A stretch of DNA of 64,000 nucleotides from JAEUPI01 sp046348365 (GCA_046348365.1 JAXMEL010000004.1:496001-560000), one strand, 5' to 3'. Positions 16,496 through 25,387 are shown, numbered from the stretch's first letter. The notes: generated by a model not told the origin, from the letters alone. Made by a program: numbers and translations.

Positions 16496-17644
16496 ATGAC
16501 CACGCCCACGCCGTTCACGCTGCACGTCGACGACGCGCAGATCGCCGACCTGCGCGAGCGCCTCGCGCGCACGCGCTGGCCCGACCAGGCCCCCGATGCG
16601 CCCTGGGCCTACGGCACCGACGTGAACTACCTGCGCGAGCTGGTGGCGCACTGGCGCGAGCGCTTCGACTGGCGCGCGCAGGAGGCGAGGCTCAACGCCT
16701 TCGCGCAGTTCAAGGTGCCGTTGCACGGCATCGACCTGCACTACCTGCACGTGCCGGGGCGTGGCCCTAAGCCGCTGCCGCTGCTGCTGTCGCACGGCTG
16801 GCCGGGCTCGGTGTTCGAGTTCATCGAGCTGATCCCGCGGCTGACCGATCCGGCGCGCTTCGGCGGCGATGCGGCCGATGCGTTCACGGTGGTCGCGCCG
16901 TCGTTGCCGGGCTACGGGCTGTCGTTCGCGCCGGGGCAGCCGCGCTTCGCGATCGAGCAGATCGCCGACTGCTTCGCCGAGCTGATGAGCGGCGTGCTCG
17001 GCTACCCGCGCTTCGCGGCGCAGGGCGGCGACTGGGGCGCCTTCATCACCTCGCGGCTCGGCGTCGTGCATGCCGACAAGCTGGTGGGCATCCACCTGAA
17101 CCTGCTGGCCGTGCGGCGCGACCCGAAGATGCTCGAGCAGCCCACGCCCGACGAGGCGCGCTTCGCCGGCGAGCTGGCGCACTGGTTGAAGGAAGAGACG
17201 GGCTACCAGTGGATCCAGGGCACGCGGCCGCAGACGCTGGCTTTCGGGCTCGCCGATTCACCCGCCGGGCTGGCGGCGTGGATCGTCGAGAAGTTCCGCG
17301 CCTGGAGCGACTGCAACGGCGTGATCGAGAACGCGATCGCGCGCGACCACCTGCTCGCCAACATCAGCCTGTACTGGTTCACCGGCGCGATCGGCGCGTC
17401 GTTCTGGCCCTACTACGCGCGCATGCACGGGCCGTGGCCGATCCCCGACGGCGGCGTGCGCGTGCCGACGGGCTATGCGCAGTTTCCGCGCGAGATCCTG
17501 AGGCCACCACGGTCGCTCGCCGAGCGCATGTACACCGACATCCGGCGCTGGAGCGTGATGCCGCGCGGCGGCCACTTTGCCGCGATGGAGCAACCCGAGG
17601 CACTGGCGCGCGAGATCACCGAGTTCTTCAGGCCGCTGCGCTGA
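16496..17644 (+). CDS. Epoxide hydrolase (microsomal type, EHN domain)
   Basis: This 382-residue protein starts with the epoxide hydrolase N-terminal domain (about 5-110) followed by the alpha/beta-hydrolase core. HGWPGS (100-105) gives the oxyanion hole, the aspartate in QGGDWG (Asp179) is the nucleophile, and RGGHFAAMEQPEAL near the C-terminus supplies the catalytic histidine. It should hydrolyse an epoxide to a vicinal diol in the cytoplasm. The family is often misannotated and the natural substrate is unknown. It follows the EamA gene closely and precedes a convergent GST gene, which also suggests handling of reactive electrophiles. Confidence 0.92.
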   Translation: MTTPTPFTLHVDDAQIADLRERLARTRWPDQAPDAPWAYGTDVNYLRELVAHWRERFDWRAQEARLNAFAQFKVPLHGIDLHYLHVPGRGPKPLPLLLSHGWPGSVFEFIELIPRLTDPARFGGDAADAFTVVAPSLPGYGLSFAPGQPRFAIEQIADCFAELMSGVLGYPRFAAQGGDWGAFITSRLGVVHADKLVGIHLNLLAVRRDPKMLEQPTPDEARFAGELAHWLKEETGYQWIQGTRPQTLAFGLADSPAGLAAWIVEKFRAWSDCNGVIENAIARDHLLANISLYWFTGAIGASFWPYYARMHGPWPIPDGGVRVPTGYAQFPREILRPPRSLAERMYTDIRRWSVMPRGGHFAAMEQPEALAREITEFFRPLR

Positions 17645-17664
17645 GACTGCTGCGCTGATGCCGC

Positions 17665-18378
17665 TCAGAGCGGCAGCTCGCGCGCCGGAATCTCGAGCCC
17701 GCGCTGCACCGCAGGCCGCGCGACGAAGGCCTCGAGCGCGCGGCTCACGTGCTTGAAGCCGGCGAAGCCCACCAGGTCACCCGCGCCGTAGAAGCCCACG
17801 AGGTTGCGCACCCACGGGAAGGTGGCGATGTCGACGATGGTGTAGTCCTTGCCCATCAGCCACTCGCGCTCGGCCAGGCGCTGGTTCAGCACCGCGAGCA
17901 GGCGGCGCGACTCGGCCACGTAGCGGTCGCGCGGGCGCTTGTCGTCGATCTCCTTGCCGGCGAACTTGTGGAAGAACCCCACCTGGCCGAACATCGGCCC
18001 CACGGCGCTCATCTGGAACATCAGCCACTGCAGCATCTCGTAGCGCTCGGCCGTGCCGTCGGGCATGAAGCGGCCTTCCTTGCTCGCCAGGTACACCAGG
18101 ATCGCGCCCGACTCGGCCAGCGCCAGCGGCTTGTCGCCCGGGCCGTGCGGATCGAGGATCGCCGGGATCTTGCCGTTGGCGTTCAGCGCCAGGAATTCCA
18201 ACGAGCGCTGGTCGTCGGTGTCGAAGCTCACGCGGTGCGCCTCGTAGGGCAGCCCCAGCTCCTCGAGCGCGATCGACACCTTCACGCCGTTGGGCGTGGG
18301 CAGCGAGTAGAGCTGGATGCGATCGGGGTGCCGCGGCGGCCACTTGCGGGTGACGGGGAACGCGCTCAGGTCGCTCAT
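17665..18378 (-). CDS. Glutathione S-transferase, Nu-class-like (YfcG/YghU)
   Basis: This 237-residue protein contains the thioredoxin-fold GST N-domain with TPNGVKVSIALEELGLPYE (about 28-46) and NGKIPAILD with the cis-proline, followed by the helical C-domain. The TPNG segment places it near YfcG/YghU Nu-class enzymes, which bind glutathione or glutathionyl disulfide and act as disulfide-bond reductases or peroxidases. It converges on the epoxide hydrolase gene. The physiological substrate is not known. Confidence 0.92.
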   Translation of the reverse strand: MSDLSAFPVTRKWPPRHPDRIQLYSLPTPNGVKVSIALEELGLPYEAHRVSFDTDDQRSLEFLALNANGKIPAILDPHGPGDKPLALAESGAILVYLASKEGRFMPDGTAERYEMLQWLMFQMSAVGPMFGQVGFFHKFAGKEIDDKRPRDRYVAESRRLLAVLNQRLAEREWLMGKDYTIVDIATFPWVRNLVGFYGAGDLVGFAGFKHVSRALEAFVARPAVQRGLEIPARELPL

Positions 18379-18516
18379 GCGGCGATGCTAACGGCGCACG
18401 GGCAGCGCGGGGCCGTTGACGTTCGGAAACAGCCGTGCGGCGGCCCGGCCGCGGCGCAGGTTGTATCCTGCGCGCATCGTCCGCGCATGCGGCGCTCGAT
18501 CCACCCGGGGGAGCCC

Positions 18517-18987
18517 ATGACCGTCAAGATCCCGTCCACCGCCTGCGCGCTCGCGCTGGCCATCGCCTCCACGCTGGCCGCGGCCGAAAGCTTTGCCTCG
18601 TCGGCGTCGAGCGCCGGCTCGGCCTCGCTGGGCAGCATTTCGGATTCGGTCAAGGGCTCGAGCAAGAGCTCGTCGGGCGAGACCAAGGTGGCCGAGGGCG
18701 ACTACCGCGTCGTCGAGGTCGCCGAGCTGACCGATCGCCCGGGGCTGCTGCAGCTCAAGCTGCAGGCCGCCGACGTGGCCGGCGAGGCGGGCGAGCTGTG
18801 GCTCACGCTGCCGCAGAAGGCGCTCGCGCCGCGCCTGCTGCAGGTGGGCGACACCGTGCACGCGCACAAGCGGCCCTACGGCTTCGAGTTCGCGCGCGCC
18901 GACGGCGCCGACGGCCGCACGCCGTTCTTCCTGGTGCTGGCCGACGACTGGAAGCGCGAGCTCGATCCGCGGCCGGTGAACCTCTGA
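18517..18987 (+). CDS. Hypothetical secreted protein
   Basis: I do not recognise this 156-residue protein. It has a signal peptide (about residues 1-22, ending LAAAES) followed by a Ser/Ala-rich low-complexity stretch (about 23-55) and a compact acidic domain of about 100 residues. The ATG at 18517 is preceded by GGGGGAG at proper distance; the earlier in-frame ATG at 18487 lacks this. The next gene, a DUF2145 protein, begins about 30 bases later, so the two exported proteins are probably cotranscribed. Confidence 0.75.
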   Translation: MTVKIPSTACALALAIASTLAAAESFASSASSAGSASLGSISDSVKGSSKSSSGETKVAEGDYRVVEVAELTDRPGLLQLKLQAADVAGEAGELWLTLPQKALAPRLLQVGDTVHAHKRPYGFEFARADGADGRTPFFLVLADDWKRELDPRPVNL

Positions 18988-19019
18988 GCCGCACGCAGCG
19001 GCCGAGCCGCGCGGCGCGT

Positions 19020-19931
19020 GTGCTCGCGGCCGGCGCGCGCGCGCTGGCCGCCGCGGTGCTCACGCTGGCCGCCGGCGCCGCGCGTGCCGATGTCGAGTCG
19101 CTGCGCTACTGCGACGCCGGCCCCGCGCTCAGCGTCACGCAGCAAGACCGGTTGCTGCGCTTCGCGGCCGTGGTGCGCGGCGAGCTCGAGGCGGCCGGCG
19201 TGTCGATGGCGCTCGTGTCGCGCTCGGGGCTGAACCTCAGGCGCTTCGACCAGCGCTACTCACACGCCGGCTTCAGCCTGCGCGCCAGCGGCAACGCGCC
19301 GTGGTCGGTGCGCCAGCTCTACTACGCCTGCGACGAACAGCGCCCGAAGCTGTTCGACCAGGGCCTGGCCGGCTTCGTGTTCGGCGGCGACGACCCCGAC
19401 AGCGGCTTCGTGTCGATCGTGCTGCTGCCGGCCGAGGCCGCGCAGGCCGTGGAGCGTGCGGCGCTCGACAACGCGCGCGCGCTGCGCCTGCTCGCCGCCA
19501 CCTACAGCGCGAACGCGTTCGCCTGGAGCGTGCGCTACCAGAACTGCAACCAGTGGGTCGCCGAGCTGCTGGCCGCCGGCTGGGGCGCGCTGAGCGACGG
19601 CGACGACCTGCGCCTGCGCGCGCAGGCCTGGCTGCGCGAGGCCGGCTACGTGCCCGAGGCGATCGCGGTGAAGTCGCACGTGCTGATGTTCGCCGGCGCC
19701 TTCGTGCCCTGGCTGCGCTACGACGATCACCCGGAGGAAGACCGCTACGCGCTGCGCTTTCGCACCAGCCTGCCGGTCTCGATCGAGGCCTTCGTGCATG
19801 CGCGCGTGCCGGCGGCGCGGCGCATCGAGCTGTGCCACCGCGCAGGCCGCGTGGTGGTGCGCGAGGGCTGGTCCACCTTGCCCGACGACTGCAGCGCCGA
19901 ACCTGCCGACCGTGTGATCGTGCTTGACTGA
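19020..19931 (+). CDS. DUF2145 family exported protein
   Basis: This 303-residue protein begins with an Ala-rich signal peptide (VLAAGARALAAAVLTLAAG, cleavage near ARA-DVES) and continues as a DUF2145 domain. Family-like segments are HAGFSLR, QLYYACDE and the YQNCNQWVAELLA region, whose cysteine and the earlier histidine resemble NlpC/P60-like folds, though enzymatic activity is unproven. No ATG fits; I chose the GTG at 19020 because it begins the signal peptide. It lies just downstream of another exported hypothetical protein gene. Confidence 0.8.
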   Translation: MLAAGARALAAAVLTLAAGAARADVESLRYCDAGPALSVTQQDRLLRFAAVVRGELEAAGVSMALVSRSGLNLRRFDQRYSHAGFSLRASGNAPWSVRQLYYACDEQRPKLFDQGLAGFVFGGDDPDSGFVSIVLLPAEAAQAVERAALDNARALRLLAATYSANAFAWSVRYQNCNQWVAELLAAGWGALSDGDDLRLRAQAWLREAGYVPEAIAVKSHVLMFAGAFVPWLRYDDHPEEDRYALRFRTSLPVSIEAFVHARVPAARRIELCHRAGRVVVREGWSTLPDDCSAEPADRVIVLD

Positions 19932-19998
19932 AGCCAAGGCTGCCGCGCACGGTGCTGTGCGAGGATGCGTTCTTCCCGCGAGCCCTCGAGCAAGATCC

Positions 19999-21111
19999 AT
20001 GAGTCAATTGTTCACGCCCTACGCGCTGGGTGCGCTCACGCTGCGCAACCGCATCGTCATCGCGCCGATGTGCCAGTACTCGGCCGAAGACGGCCGCGCC
20101 ACCGACTGGCACACCATCCACCTCGGCCAGCTCGCGCTCAGCGGCGCGGGGCTGCTGATCGTCGAGGCCACCGGCGTCGAGCCGGTGGGCCGCATCACGC
20201 CGGGCTGCCTGGGCCTGTACGACGATGCCTGCGAGCAGGCGCTGGCCGCCGTGCTGGCCAGCGTGCGCCGCCACTCGGCGATGCCGATCGCGATCCAGCT
20301 CGGCCACGCGGGCCGCAAGGGCTCGAGCGAGGTGCCGTGGCGCGGCGGCATGCTGATCGCGCCCGATCGCGGCGGCTGGGTGCCGGTGGCGCCGTCGGCG
20401 TTGCCGCAGCTGCCGGGCGAGCCGCCGCCCGCGGCGCTCGACGAGGCCGGGCTGCAGCGCGTGAAGCGCGCCTTCGTCGACGCGGCCGAGCGCGCGGTGC
20501 GGCTCGGCTTCGATGCGATCGAGCTGCACGGCGCGCACGGCTACCTGCTGCACCAGTTCCTGTCGCCGATCTCGAACCGGCGCAGCGATGCGTGGGGCGG
20601 CTCGCGCGAGGCGCGCATGCGCTTCCCGCTCGAGGTGTTCACGGCCGTGCGCGCGGTGGTGCCGGCGAAGGTGCCGCTGGGCATGCGGCTGTCGGCCACC
20701 GACTGGGTCGAGGGCGGCTGGGAGGTCGAGGACTGCATCGACTTCGGCCAGCGCCTGCGCGAAGCCGGGGCGAGCTTCCTGCACGTGTCGAGCGCCGGCA
20801 TCTCGCCGCAGCAGAAGATCCCGCTCGGGCCCGGCTACCAGGTGCACCTGGCCGAGCGCATGCGCCAGGCGGTGGGGCTGCCGACGATCGCCGTCGGCCT
20901 GATCACCGAGCCCGAGCAGGCCGAGGCGGTGATCGCCGAGGGCAAGGCCGACCTGGTGGCGCTGGCGCGCGCGATGCTCTTCAACCCGCACTGGCCCTGG
21001 GCCGCGGCGGCCAAGCTCGGCGCCTCGGTGCAGGCGCCGCCGCAATACTGGCGCTCGGCGCCGCGCGGCGCGGGCCAGGTGTTCGGCGACGTGAAGATCG
21101 GGATGCGCTAG
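19999..21111 (+). CDS. NADH:flavin oxidoreductase, Old Yellow Enzyme (YqjM/XenA-like)
   Basis: This 370-residue FMN-dependent ene-reductase is a single TIM barrel. IAPMCQYSAEDG has the active-site cysteine (Cys25) of the thermophilic-like/YqjM class. QLGHAGRKGS and ELHGAHGYLLHQFLSP carry the substrate-binding histidines, and SNRRSDAWGGS is the FMN-loop signature. It reduces activated C=C bonds with NAD(P)H, often in detoxification. Its TAG stop lies in the palindrome CTAG (21108-21111), which also supplies the stop of the convergent thioesterase gene. Confidence 0.94.
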   Translation: MSQLFTPYALGALTLRNRIVIAPMCQYSAEDGRATDWHTIHLGQLALSGAGLLIVEATGVEPVGRITPGCLGLYDDACEQALAAVLASVRRHSAMPIAIQLGHAGRKGSSEVPWRGGMLIAPDRGGWVPVAPSALPQLPGEPPPAALDEAGLQRVKRAFVDAAERAVRLGFDAIELHGAHGYLLHQFLSPISNRRSDAWGGSREARMRFPLEVFTAVRAVVPAKVPLGMRLSATDWVEGGWEVEDCIDFGQRLREAGASFLHVSSAGISPQQKIPLGPGYQVHLAERMRQAVGLPTIAVGLITEPEQAEAVIAEGKADLVALARAMLFNPHWPWAAAAKLGASVQAPPQYWRSAPRGAGQVFGDVKIGMR

Positions 21112-21917
21112 TCGCGCCGTCGCACGGACAGGCTCTGCGCCGCCGTGCCGATCAGCCCCTGCGTGTCGTACAGCCGCGATTCGACGAGGCCGCAGCCTTC
21201 CGGCCCCAGGTGCGTGCGCGCCTCGAGGCAGATCCATTCGCCGTGCGGGCGGCGCAGCAGGTGGATCGTGAGGTCGCTGTTGAGGAACAGGTAGTTCGAG
21301 AAGTCGAGCACCGCGCTGATGCCGTTGCCCGAGTCGGCGGCCACCGCCACGCGCTGGTAGGCGCTCGGCAGCTCGCCGGCCACCAGCGGGTGGCGCAGGC
21401 GGAACCACACCGCGCTCGGGCCCTTGAAGAAGTCGCCCGCGGCGAGGTGCGTTTCCACCAGGTCGGCATAGCCGACGCGATCGGGCCGCGCGAAGGGGAA
21501 CACCGCCGGCGGCGACGCATCGGGCCCGCGCGGCGGCTGCGGCAGCGGGTGGCCGGGCAGCTTCTCGGGCAGCGGCATCGGGTTCTCGCGCTGCATCAGC
21601 GCGGTGATGCGCGCCACCTCCTTGCCCTGCGCGTGCAGCCGCGCCGAGAAGTGGCCGGCGTTGCGGCCGGCGTAGTCGGTGGCGGTCTCCACGTGCAGCT
21701 CGCCGATCGGCACCGGCCGCAGCAGGTTGGCGGTCAGGCGTGACAGGTGCGTCAGGCCGTGCACGTGCGCGTCGCGCTCGATCGCGCGGCACGCCATGGC
21801 GATTGGCGGGCCGGCGTGCTGGTGGTCGACGTGCCAGGGCCCGCGCGTGAGCACGCTGGCCACGGCGCGCTGCGCGTCGACGGCGGTGTAGGCGGCGGTG
21901 GGGTGGGCGTCGGTCAT
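21108..21917 (-). CDS. Acyl-CoA thioesterase-like double-hotdog protein
   Basis: This 269-residue protein has two consecutive hotdog-fold halves, as in TesB/acyl-CoA thioesterase II relatives. The first half includes HQHAGPPIAMACRAIE and the second LDFSNYLFLNSDLTIHLLR followed by CLEARTHL. Members hydrolyse acyl-CoA thioesters in the cytoplasm; chain-length preference cannot be read here. Its terminal CTAG is shared with the convergent flavin oxidoreductase gene. It lies 10 bases after the M20 hydrolase stop on the same strand and is probably cotranscribed with it. Confidence 0.85.
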   Translation of the reverse strand: MTDAHPTAAYTAVDAQRAVASVLTRGPWHVDHQHAGPPIAMACRAIERDAHVHGLTHLSRLTANLLRPVPIGELHVETATDYAGRNAGHFSARLHAQGKEVARITALMQRENPMPLPEKLPGHPLPQPPRGPDASPPAVFPFARPDRVGYADLVETHLAAGDFFKGPSAVWFRLRHPLVAGELPSAYQRVAVAADSGNGISAVLDFSNYLFLNSDLTIHLLRRPHGEWICLEARTHLGPEGCGLVESRLYDTQGLIGTAAQSLSVRRRD

Positions 21918-21927
21918 CGCGTGATTG

Positions 21928-23097
21928 TCAAGGCGCGAGCTTGCGCTCCACCAGCCGCGCGAAGAACGCGGCGCCGAGCGGCAGCGCCTCGTCGTTGAAA
22001 TCGTAGGCCGGGTTGTGCACCTCGCAGGCGCTCGGGCCGCTGCCGTTGCCGATGTTGAGGTAGCAGCCTCTCACCTGCTCGAGCATGAAGGAGAAGTCTT
22101 CCGAGGCCATGATCAGCGGCGGGTCGCGCTCGACGCGATCGGCGCCGACCAGCTCGGTGCAGATCATCGCGGCGAACTCGGCCTGCTCGGCGTCGTTGAC
22201 GGTGGGCGCGAAGAGGGCGCGGAAATCGACCTCGGCCTTGGCGCCGAGCGCAGCGGCGGTGCCCTCGGCGACGCGGCGCATCGCGGCTTCGACCAGCGAC
22301 ATCACCTCGCGCGAGAAGGCGCGCACCGTGCCGCCGAGCCGCGCCGTCTGCGGGATCACGTTGTAGGCATCGCCGGCGTGGATCTGCGTGACCGACAGCA
22401 CCGCGGTATCCACCGGCGCCACGTTGCGCGCGACGATGGTCTGCAGCGCCACCGCGATCTGCGCCGCGGCCAGCGCGGCATCGACGCCGGTCTCGGGCCG
22501 CGCGCCGTGCGCGCCCTTGCCGGTGACGTGGATGTCGAAGAACGCGCCGCCGGCCATCATCGGCCCCGACTTCACCGCGAAGTGGCCCACCGGCAGGTTG
22601 GGCCGGTTGTGCATGCCGAACACGGTGTCGCAGGCGAAGCGCTCGAAGAGGCCGTCGTCGATCATCGCCTTGGCGCCGCCCAGGCCCTCCTCGGCGGGCT
22701 GGAAGATGAAGTGCACCGTGCCGTCGAAGCGCTTCGTGCGCGCCAGGTGGTGCGCGGCGCCGAGCAGCATCGCGGTGTGGCCGTCGTGGCCGCAGGCGTG
22801 CATCACGCCGGCGTGCGTGGAGCGGTGCGCGAAGGCGTTGGCCTCCTGGATCGGCAGCGCGTCCATGTCGGCGCGCAGGCCGATCGAGCGCGTGCTCTTG
22901 CCCACGCGCAGCGTGCCGACCACGCCGGTCTTGCCGACGCCGCGCGTCACCTGCAGGCCCAATGCCTCGAGCCGCTCGGCCACCAGCGCGGCGGTGCGCG
23001 ATTCCTGAAAGCCCAGCTCGGGGTGGGCGTGGATGTCGCGGCGCCAGCCGCGCATGTCGGCATGCAGCGGGGCGAGGGCGTCGACGGTGGTGGTCAT
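21928..23097 (-). CDS. M20 family amidohydrolase (hippurate hydrolase-like)
   Basis: This 389-residue zinc peptidase/amidohydrolase has MHACGHDGHTAML, the FQPAEEG catalytic glutamate and the terminal ligand segment MASEDFSFML, matching M20D enzymes such as HipO and N-acyl amino acid hydrolases. An inserted dimerisation domain sits in the middle. It cleaves an amide bond of an acylated amino acid, possibly feeding arginine or amino-acid metabolism beside argG, though that link is only positional. The chosen ATG (23095-23097) is the second of two identical start regions. Confidence 0.93.
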   Translation of the reverse strand: MTTTVDALAPLHADMRGWRRDIHAHPELGFQESRTAALVAERLEALGLQVTRGVGKTGVVGTLRVGKSTRSIGLRADMDALPIQEANAFAHRSTHAGVMHACGHDGHTAMLLGAAHHLARTKRFDGTVHFIFQPAEEGLGGAKAMIDDGLFERFACDTVFGMHNRPNLPVGHFAVKSGPMMAGGAFFDIHVTGKGAHGARPETGVDAALAAAQIAVALQTIVARNVAPVDTAVLSVTQIHAGDAYNVIPQTARLGGTVRAFSREVMSLVEAAMRRVAEGTAAALGAKAEVDFRALFAPTVNDAEQAEFAAMICTELVGADRVERDPPLIMASEDFSFMLEQVRGCYLNIGNGSGPSACEVHNPAYDFNDEALPLGAAFFARLVERKLAP

Positions 23098-23121
23098 GCG
23101 TGCTCCTTCATGCGTGCTCCT
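23094..23121 (-). repeat. Tandem duplication of ribosome site and start codon
   Basis: On the minus strand AGGAGCACGCATGA occurs twice back to back (23121-23108 and 23107-23094). Each 14-base unit contains AGGAG, six bases and an ATGA. The upstream ATG opens a frame that ends MKEHA at the TGA overlapping the real start (ATGA). The longer in-frame version from 23129 encodes only MHPGARMKEHA. The result is a leader peptide coupled to the M20 gene, arising from a short duplication. Confidence 0.75.
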
Positions 23122-23164
23122 GGATGCATGGCGACGATCGTAGCGCCCCCGGGGCTATCCCTTA

Positions 23165-23188
23165 GCATCTCGGGATTCACCGAGATGC
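23165..23188. repeat. Hairpin immediately before argG
   Basis: GCATCTCGG (23165-23173) and CCGAGATGC (23180-23188) are perfect 9-bp inverted repeats with a 6-base loop, ending four bases before the argG ATG. No purine-rich ribosome site is visible outside the stem. A second ATG inside the right arm opens a three-codon frame (MPT) whose TGA overlaps the argG start. The structure may control argG translation. Confidence 0.6.
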
Positions 23189-23192
23189 CGAC

Positions 23193-24527
23193 ATGACCGC
23201 CACCATCCTGCAGACCCTGCCCACCGGCCAGCGCGTGGGCATCGCCTTTTCCGGCGGGCTCGACACCAGCGCCGCGGTGCACTGGATGCGCGCCAAGGGC
23301 GCGATCCCGTGCGCCTACACCGCCAACCTGGGCCAGCCCGACGAGAGCGACTACGACGACATTCCGCGCAAGGCCAAGCAATACGGCGCCGAGATCGCGC
23401 GCCTGGTCGACTGCCGGCCCCAGCTGGTGGCCGAGGGCATCGCGGCGATCCAGTGCGCGGCGTTCCACGTCACCACGGCCGGCGCCACTTACTTCAACAC
23501 CACGCCGCTCGGCCGCGCGGTGACCGGCACCGCGCTGGTGGTGGCGATGCGCGAAGACGGCGTCAACATCTGGGGCGACGGCAGCACCTACAAGGGCAAC
23601 GACATCGAGCGCTTCTACCGCTACGGCCTGCTCGCCAACCCCGCGCTCAAGATCTACAAGCCCTGGCTCGACCAGCGCTTCATCGACGAACTCGGCGGCC
23701 GCAAGGAGATGAGCGAGTACCTCATCGCCAACGGCTTCGACTACAAGATGAGCGTCGAGAAGGCCTACTCCACCGACAGCAACATGCTCGGCGCCACGCA
23801 CGAGGCCAAGGACCTGGAGTTCCTGAACAAGGGCCTGCGCATCGTCAACCCGATCATGGGCGTGGCCTTCTGGCGCGACGACGTGGCGGTGAAGGCCGAG
23901 GAGGTGACGGTGCGCTTCGAGCAAGGGCAGCCGGTGGCGCTGAACGGCCGCACGTTCGCCGGTGCGGTGGCGCTGTTCGACGAGGCCAACCGCATCGGCG
24001 GCCGCCACGGCCTGGGCATGTGCGACCAGATCGAGAACCGCATCATCGAGGCCAAGAGCCGCGGCATCTACGAGGCGCCGGGCATGGCGCTGCTGCACAT
24101 CGCCTACGAGCGGCTCGTCACCGGCATCCACAACGAAGACACCATCGAGCAGTACCGCAGCAACGGCCGCCGCCTGGGCAAGCTGCTGTACCACGGCCGC
24201 TGGTTCGACCCGCAGGCGATGATGCTGCGCGAGACCGCGCAGCGCTGGGTGGCCAGCGCGGTGACCGGCGAGGTGACGCTCGAGCTGCGCCGCGGCAACG
24301 ACTACTCGATCCTCGACACCAGCAGCCCCAACCTGACCTACAAGCCCGAACGCCTGAGCATGGAGAAGGTCGAGGGCGCGTTCACGCCGGCCGACCGCAT
24401 CGGCCAGCTCACGATGCGCAACCTCGACATCGCCGACACGCGCGACAAGCTCGGCATCTACTCGCGCACGGGGCTGCTCGGCGCCGAGTCGGGCATCCCG
24501 CTGCTGTCGCCGCCGAAGGGCGATTGA
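23193..24527 (+). CDS. argG: Argininosuccinate synthase
   Basis: This 444-residue enzyme joins citrulline and aspartate with ATP to form argininosuccinate in the arginine pathway. The PP-loop SGGLDTS is at 20-26. The sequence matches the longer E. coli-type ArgG subclass in length and in motifs such as TPLGRAVTGTALV, WGDGSTYKGNDIERF and EAKDLEFL. It is divergent from the M20 hydrolase gene. The start lies directly after a hairpin and lacks an obvious ribosome site. The next gene begins 16 bases after its stop. Confidence 0.97.
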   Translation: MTATILQTLPTGQRVGIAFSGGLDTSAAVHWMRAKGAIPCAYTANLGQPDESDYDDIPRKAKQYGAEIARLVDCRPQLVAEGIAAIQCAAFHVTTAGATYFNTTPLGRAVTGTALVVAMREDGVNIWGDGSTYKGNDIERFYRYGLLANPALKIYKPWLDQRFIDELGGRKEMSEYLIANGFDYKMSVEKAYSTDSNMLGATHEAKDLEFLNKGLRIVNPIMGVAFWRDDVAVKAEEVTVRFEQGQPVALNGRTFAGAVALFDEANRIGGRHGLGMCDQIENRIIEAKSRGIYEAPGMALLHIAYERLVTGIHNEDTIEQYRSNGRRLGKLLYHGRWFDPQAMMLRETAQRWVASAVTGEVTLELRRGNDYSILDTSSPNLTYKPERLSMEKVEGAFTPADRIGQLTMRNLDIADTRDKLGIYSRTGLLGAESGIPLLSPPKGD

Positions 24528-24543
24528 GGCACTGCTGCCGCCG

Positions 24544-25266
24544 ATGGCCGAGCGCGACCGCTACGAGCGCATCGACGCGCTGCGCGGCGTGGCCATCGTG
24601 TGGATGGCGGTGTTCCACTTCTGCTTCGACCTCAACCACTACGGCTTCTTCACGCCGAAATACGTGTTCACGGCCGACCCGCTGTGGACCACGCAGCGCG
24701 CCTGCATCGTCACGCTGTTCCTGTTCTGCGCCGGGCTGTCGCAGGCGGCGGCGCTGCGGCAGGGCCAGAGCTGGCCGCGCTTCTGGCGGCGCTGGGCGCA
24801 GATCGCAGCGTGCGCGGTGCTGGTGTCGATCGGCTCGGCGTGGATGTTTCCGAAGAGCTGGATCCACTTCGGCGTGCTGCACGGCATCGCGGTGATGCTG
24901 GTGCTCGCGCGGCTCGCCGCGCCGCTCGGCCGCTGGCTGTGGCTGCTGGGGCTGGCGTGCATCGTGCTGCCGCTGGTGTGGCGGCATGCGCTGTTCAATG
25001 GCGCCTGGCTGAACTGGGTGGGCCTGGTCACGAAGAAACCGGTGACCGAAGACTACGTGCCCGTGCTGCCCTGGCTGGGCGTGATGCTGTGGGGCCAGGC
25101 GGCCGGGCGCGAGCTGCTCGCCCATGCGCCGCGCGTGCTCACCGGCGCCGTGCACCGCACCGCGCGGCCGCTGGTGCTGCTGGGGCAATGGTCGCTGAGC
25201 TTCTACATGGTCCACCAGCCGGTGTTCATCGGCGCGCTGACGGCGTGGATGGCGCTGCGGCGCTGA
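24544..25266 (+). CDS. DUF1624/heparan-alpha-glucosaminide N-acetyltransferase-like membrane protein
   Basis: This 240-residue protein has about seven predicted membrane spans. It opens with RIDALRGVAIVWMAVFHFCFDLNHYGFF, the signature of the HGSNAT/YeiB-like acyltransferase superfamily (DUF1624), with a conserved Arg-Gly and the membrane histidine proposed to be catalytic. Bacterial members are thought to transfer acyl groups to periplasmic substrates, but no substrate is established. The short gap after argG suggests readthrough from the argG promoter. Confidence 0.85.
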   Translation: MAERDRYERIDALRGVAIVWMAVFHFCFDLNHYGFFTPKYVFTADPLWTTQRACIVTLFLFCAGLSQAAALRQGQSWPRFWRRWAQIAACAVLVSIGSAWMFPKSWIHFGVLHGIAVMLVLARLAAPLGRWLWLLGLACIVLPLVWRHALFNGAWLNWVGLVTKKPVTEDYVPVLPWLGVMLWGQAAGRELLAHAPRVLTGAVHRTARPLVLLGQWSLSFYMVHQPVFIGALTAWMALRR

Positions 25267-25274
25267 GCCGGGCG

Positions 25275-25300
25275 CGAGGGCCCCTTCACGCCCTCGTTAC
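25275..25300 (+). terminator. Possible weak terminator
   Basis: CGAGGGC (25275-25281) and GCCCTCG (25290-25296) form a 7-bp stem with an 8-base loop shortly after the DUF1624 gene, followed by TTACGTTT. The T-run is interrupted, so termination may be only partial. Confidence 0.4.
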
Positions 25301-25387
25301 GTTTGGGCTCAATTGCGGCCTCAGCCGCGCCTGCGATCGTGCCGAAAGGCCTCTCTCCGAGGGGCGCTGCCGAATGGAGAGATGCAC

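Noticed and set aside
18435..18986. Extending the DUF2145 gene upstream in its open frame
   Set aside because: The upstream frame overlaps the signal-peptide-bearing hypothetical gene and is Arg/Gly-rich shadow sequence; the signal peptide begins at the GTG at 19020.
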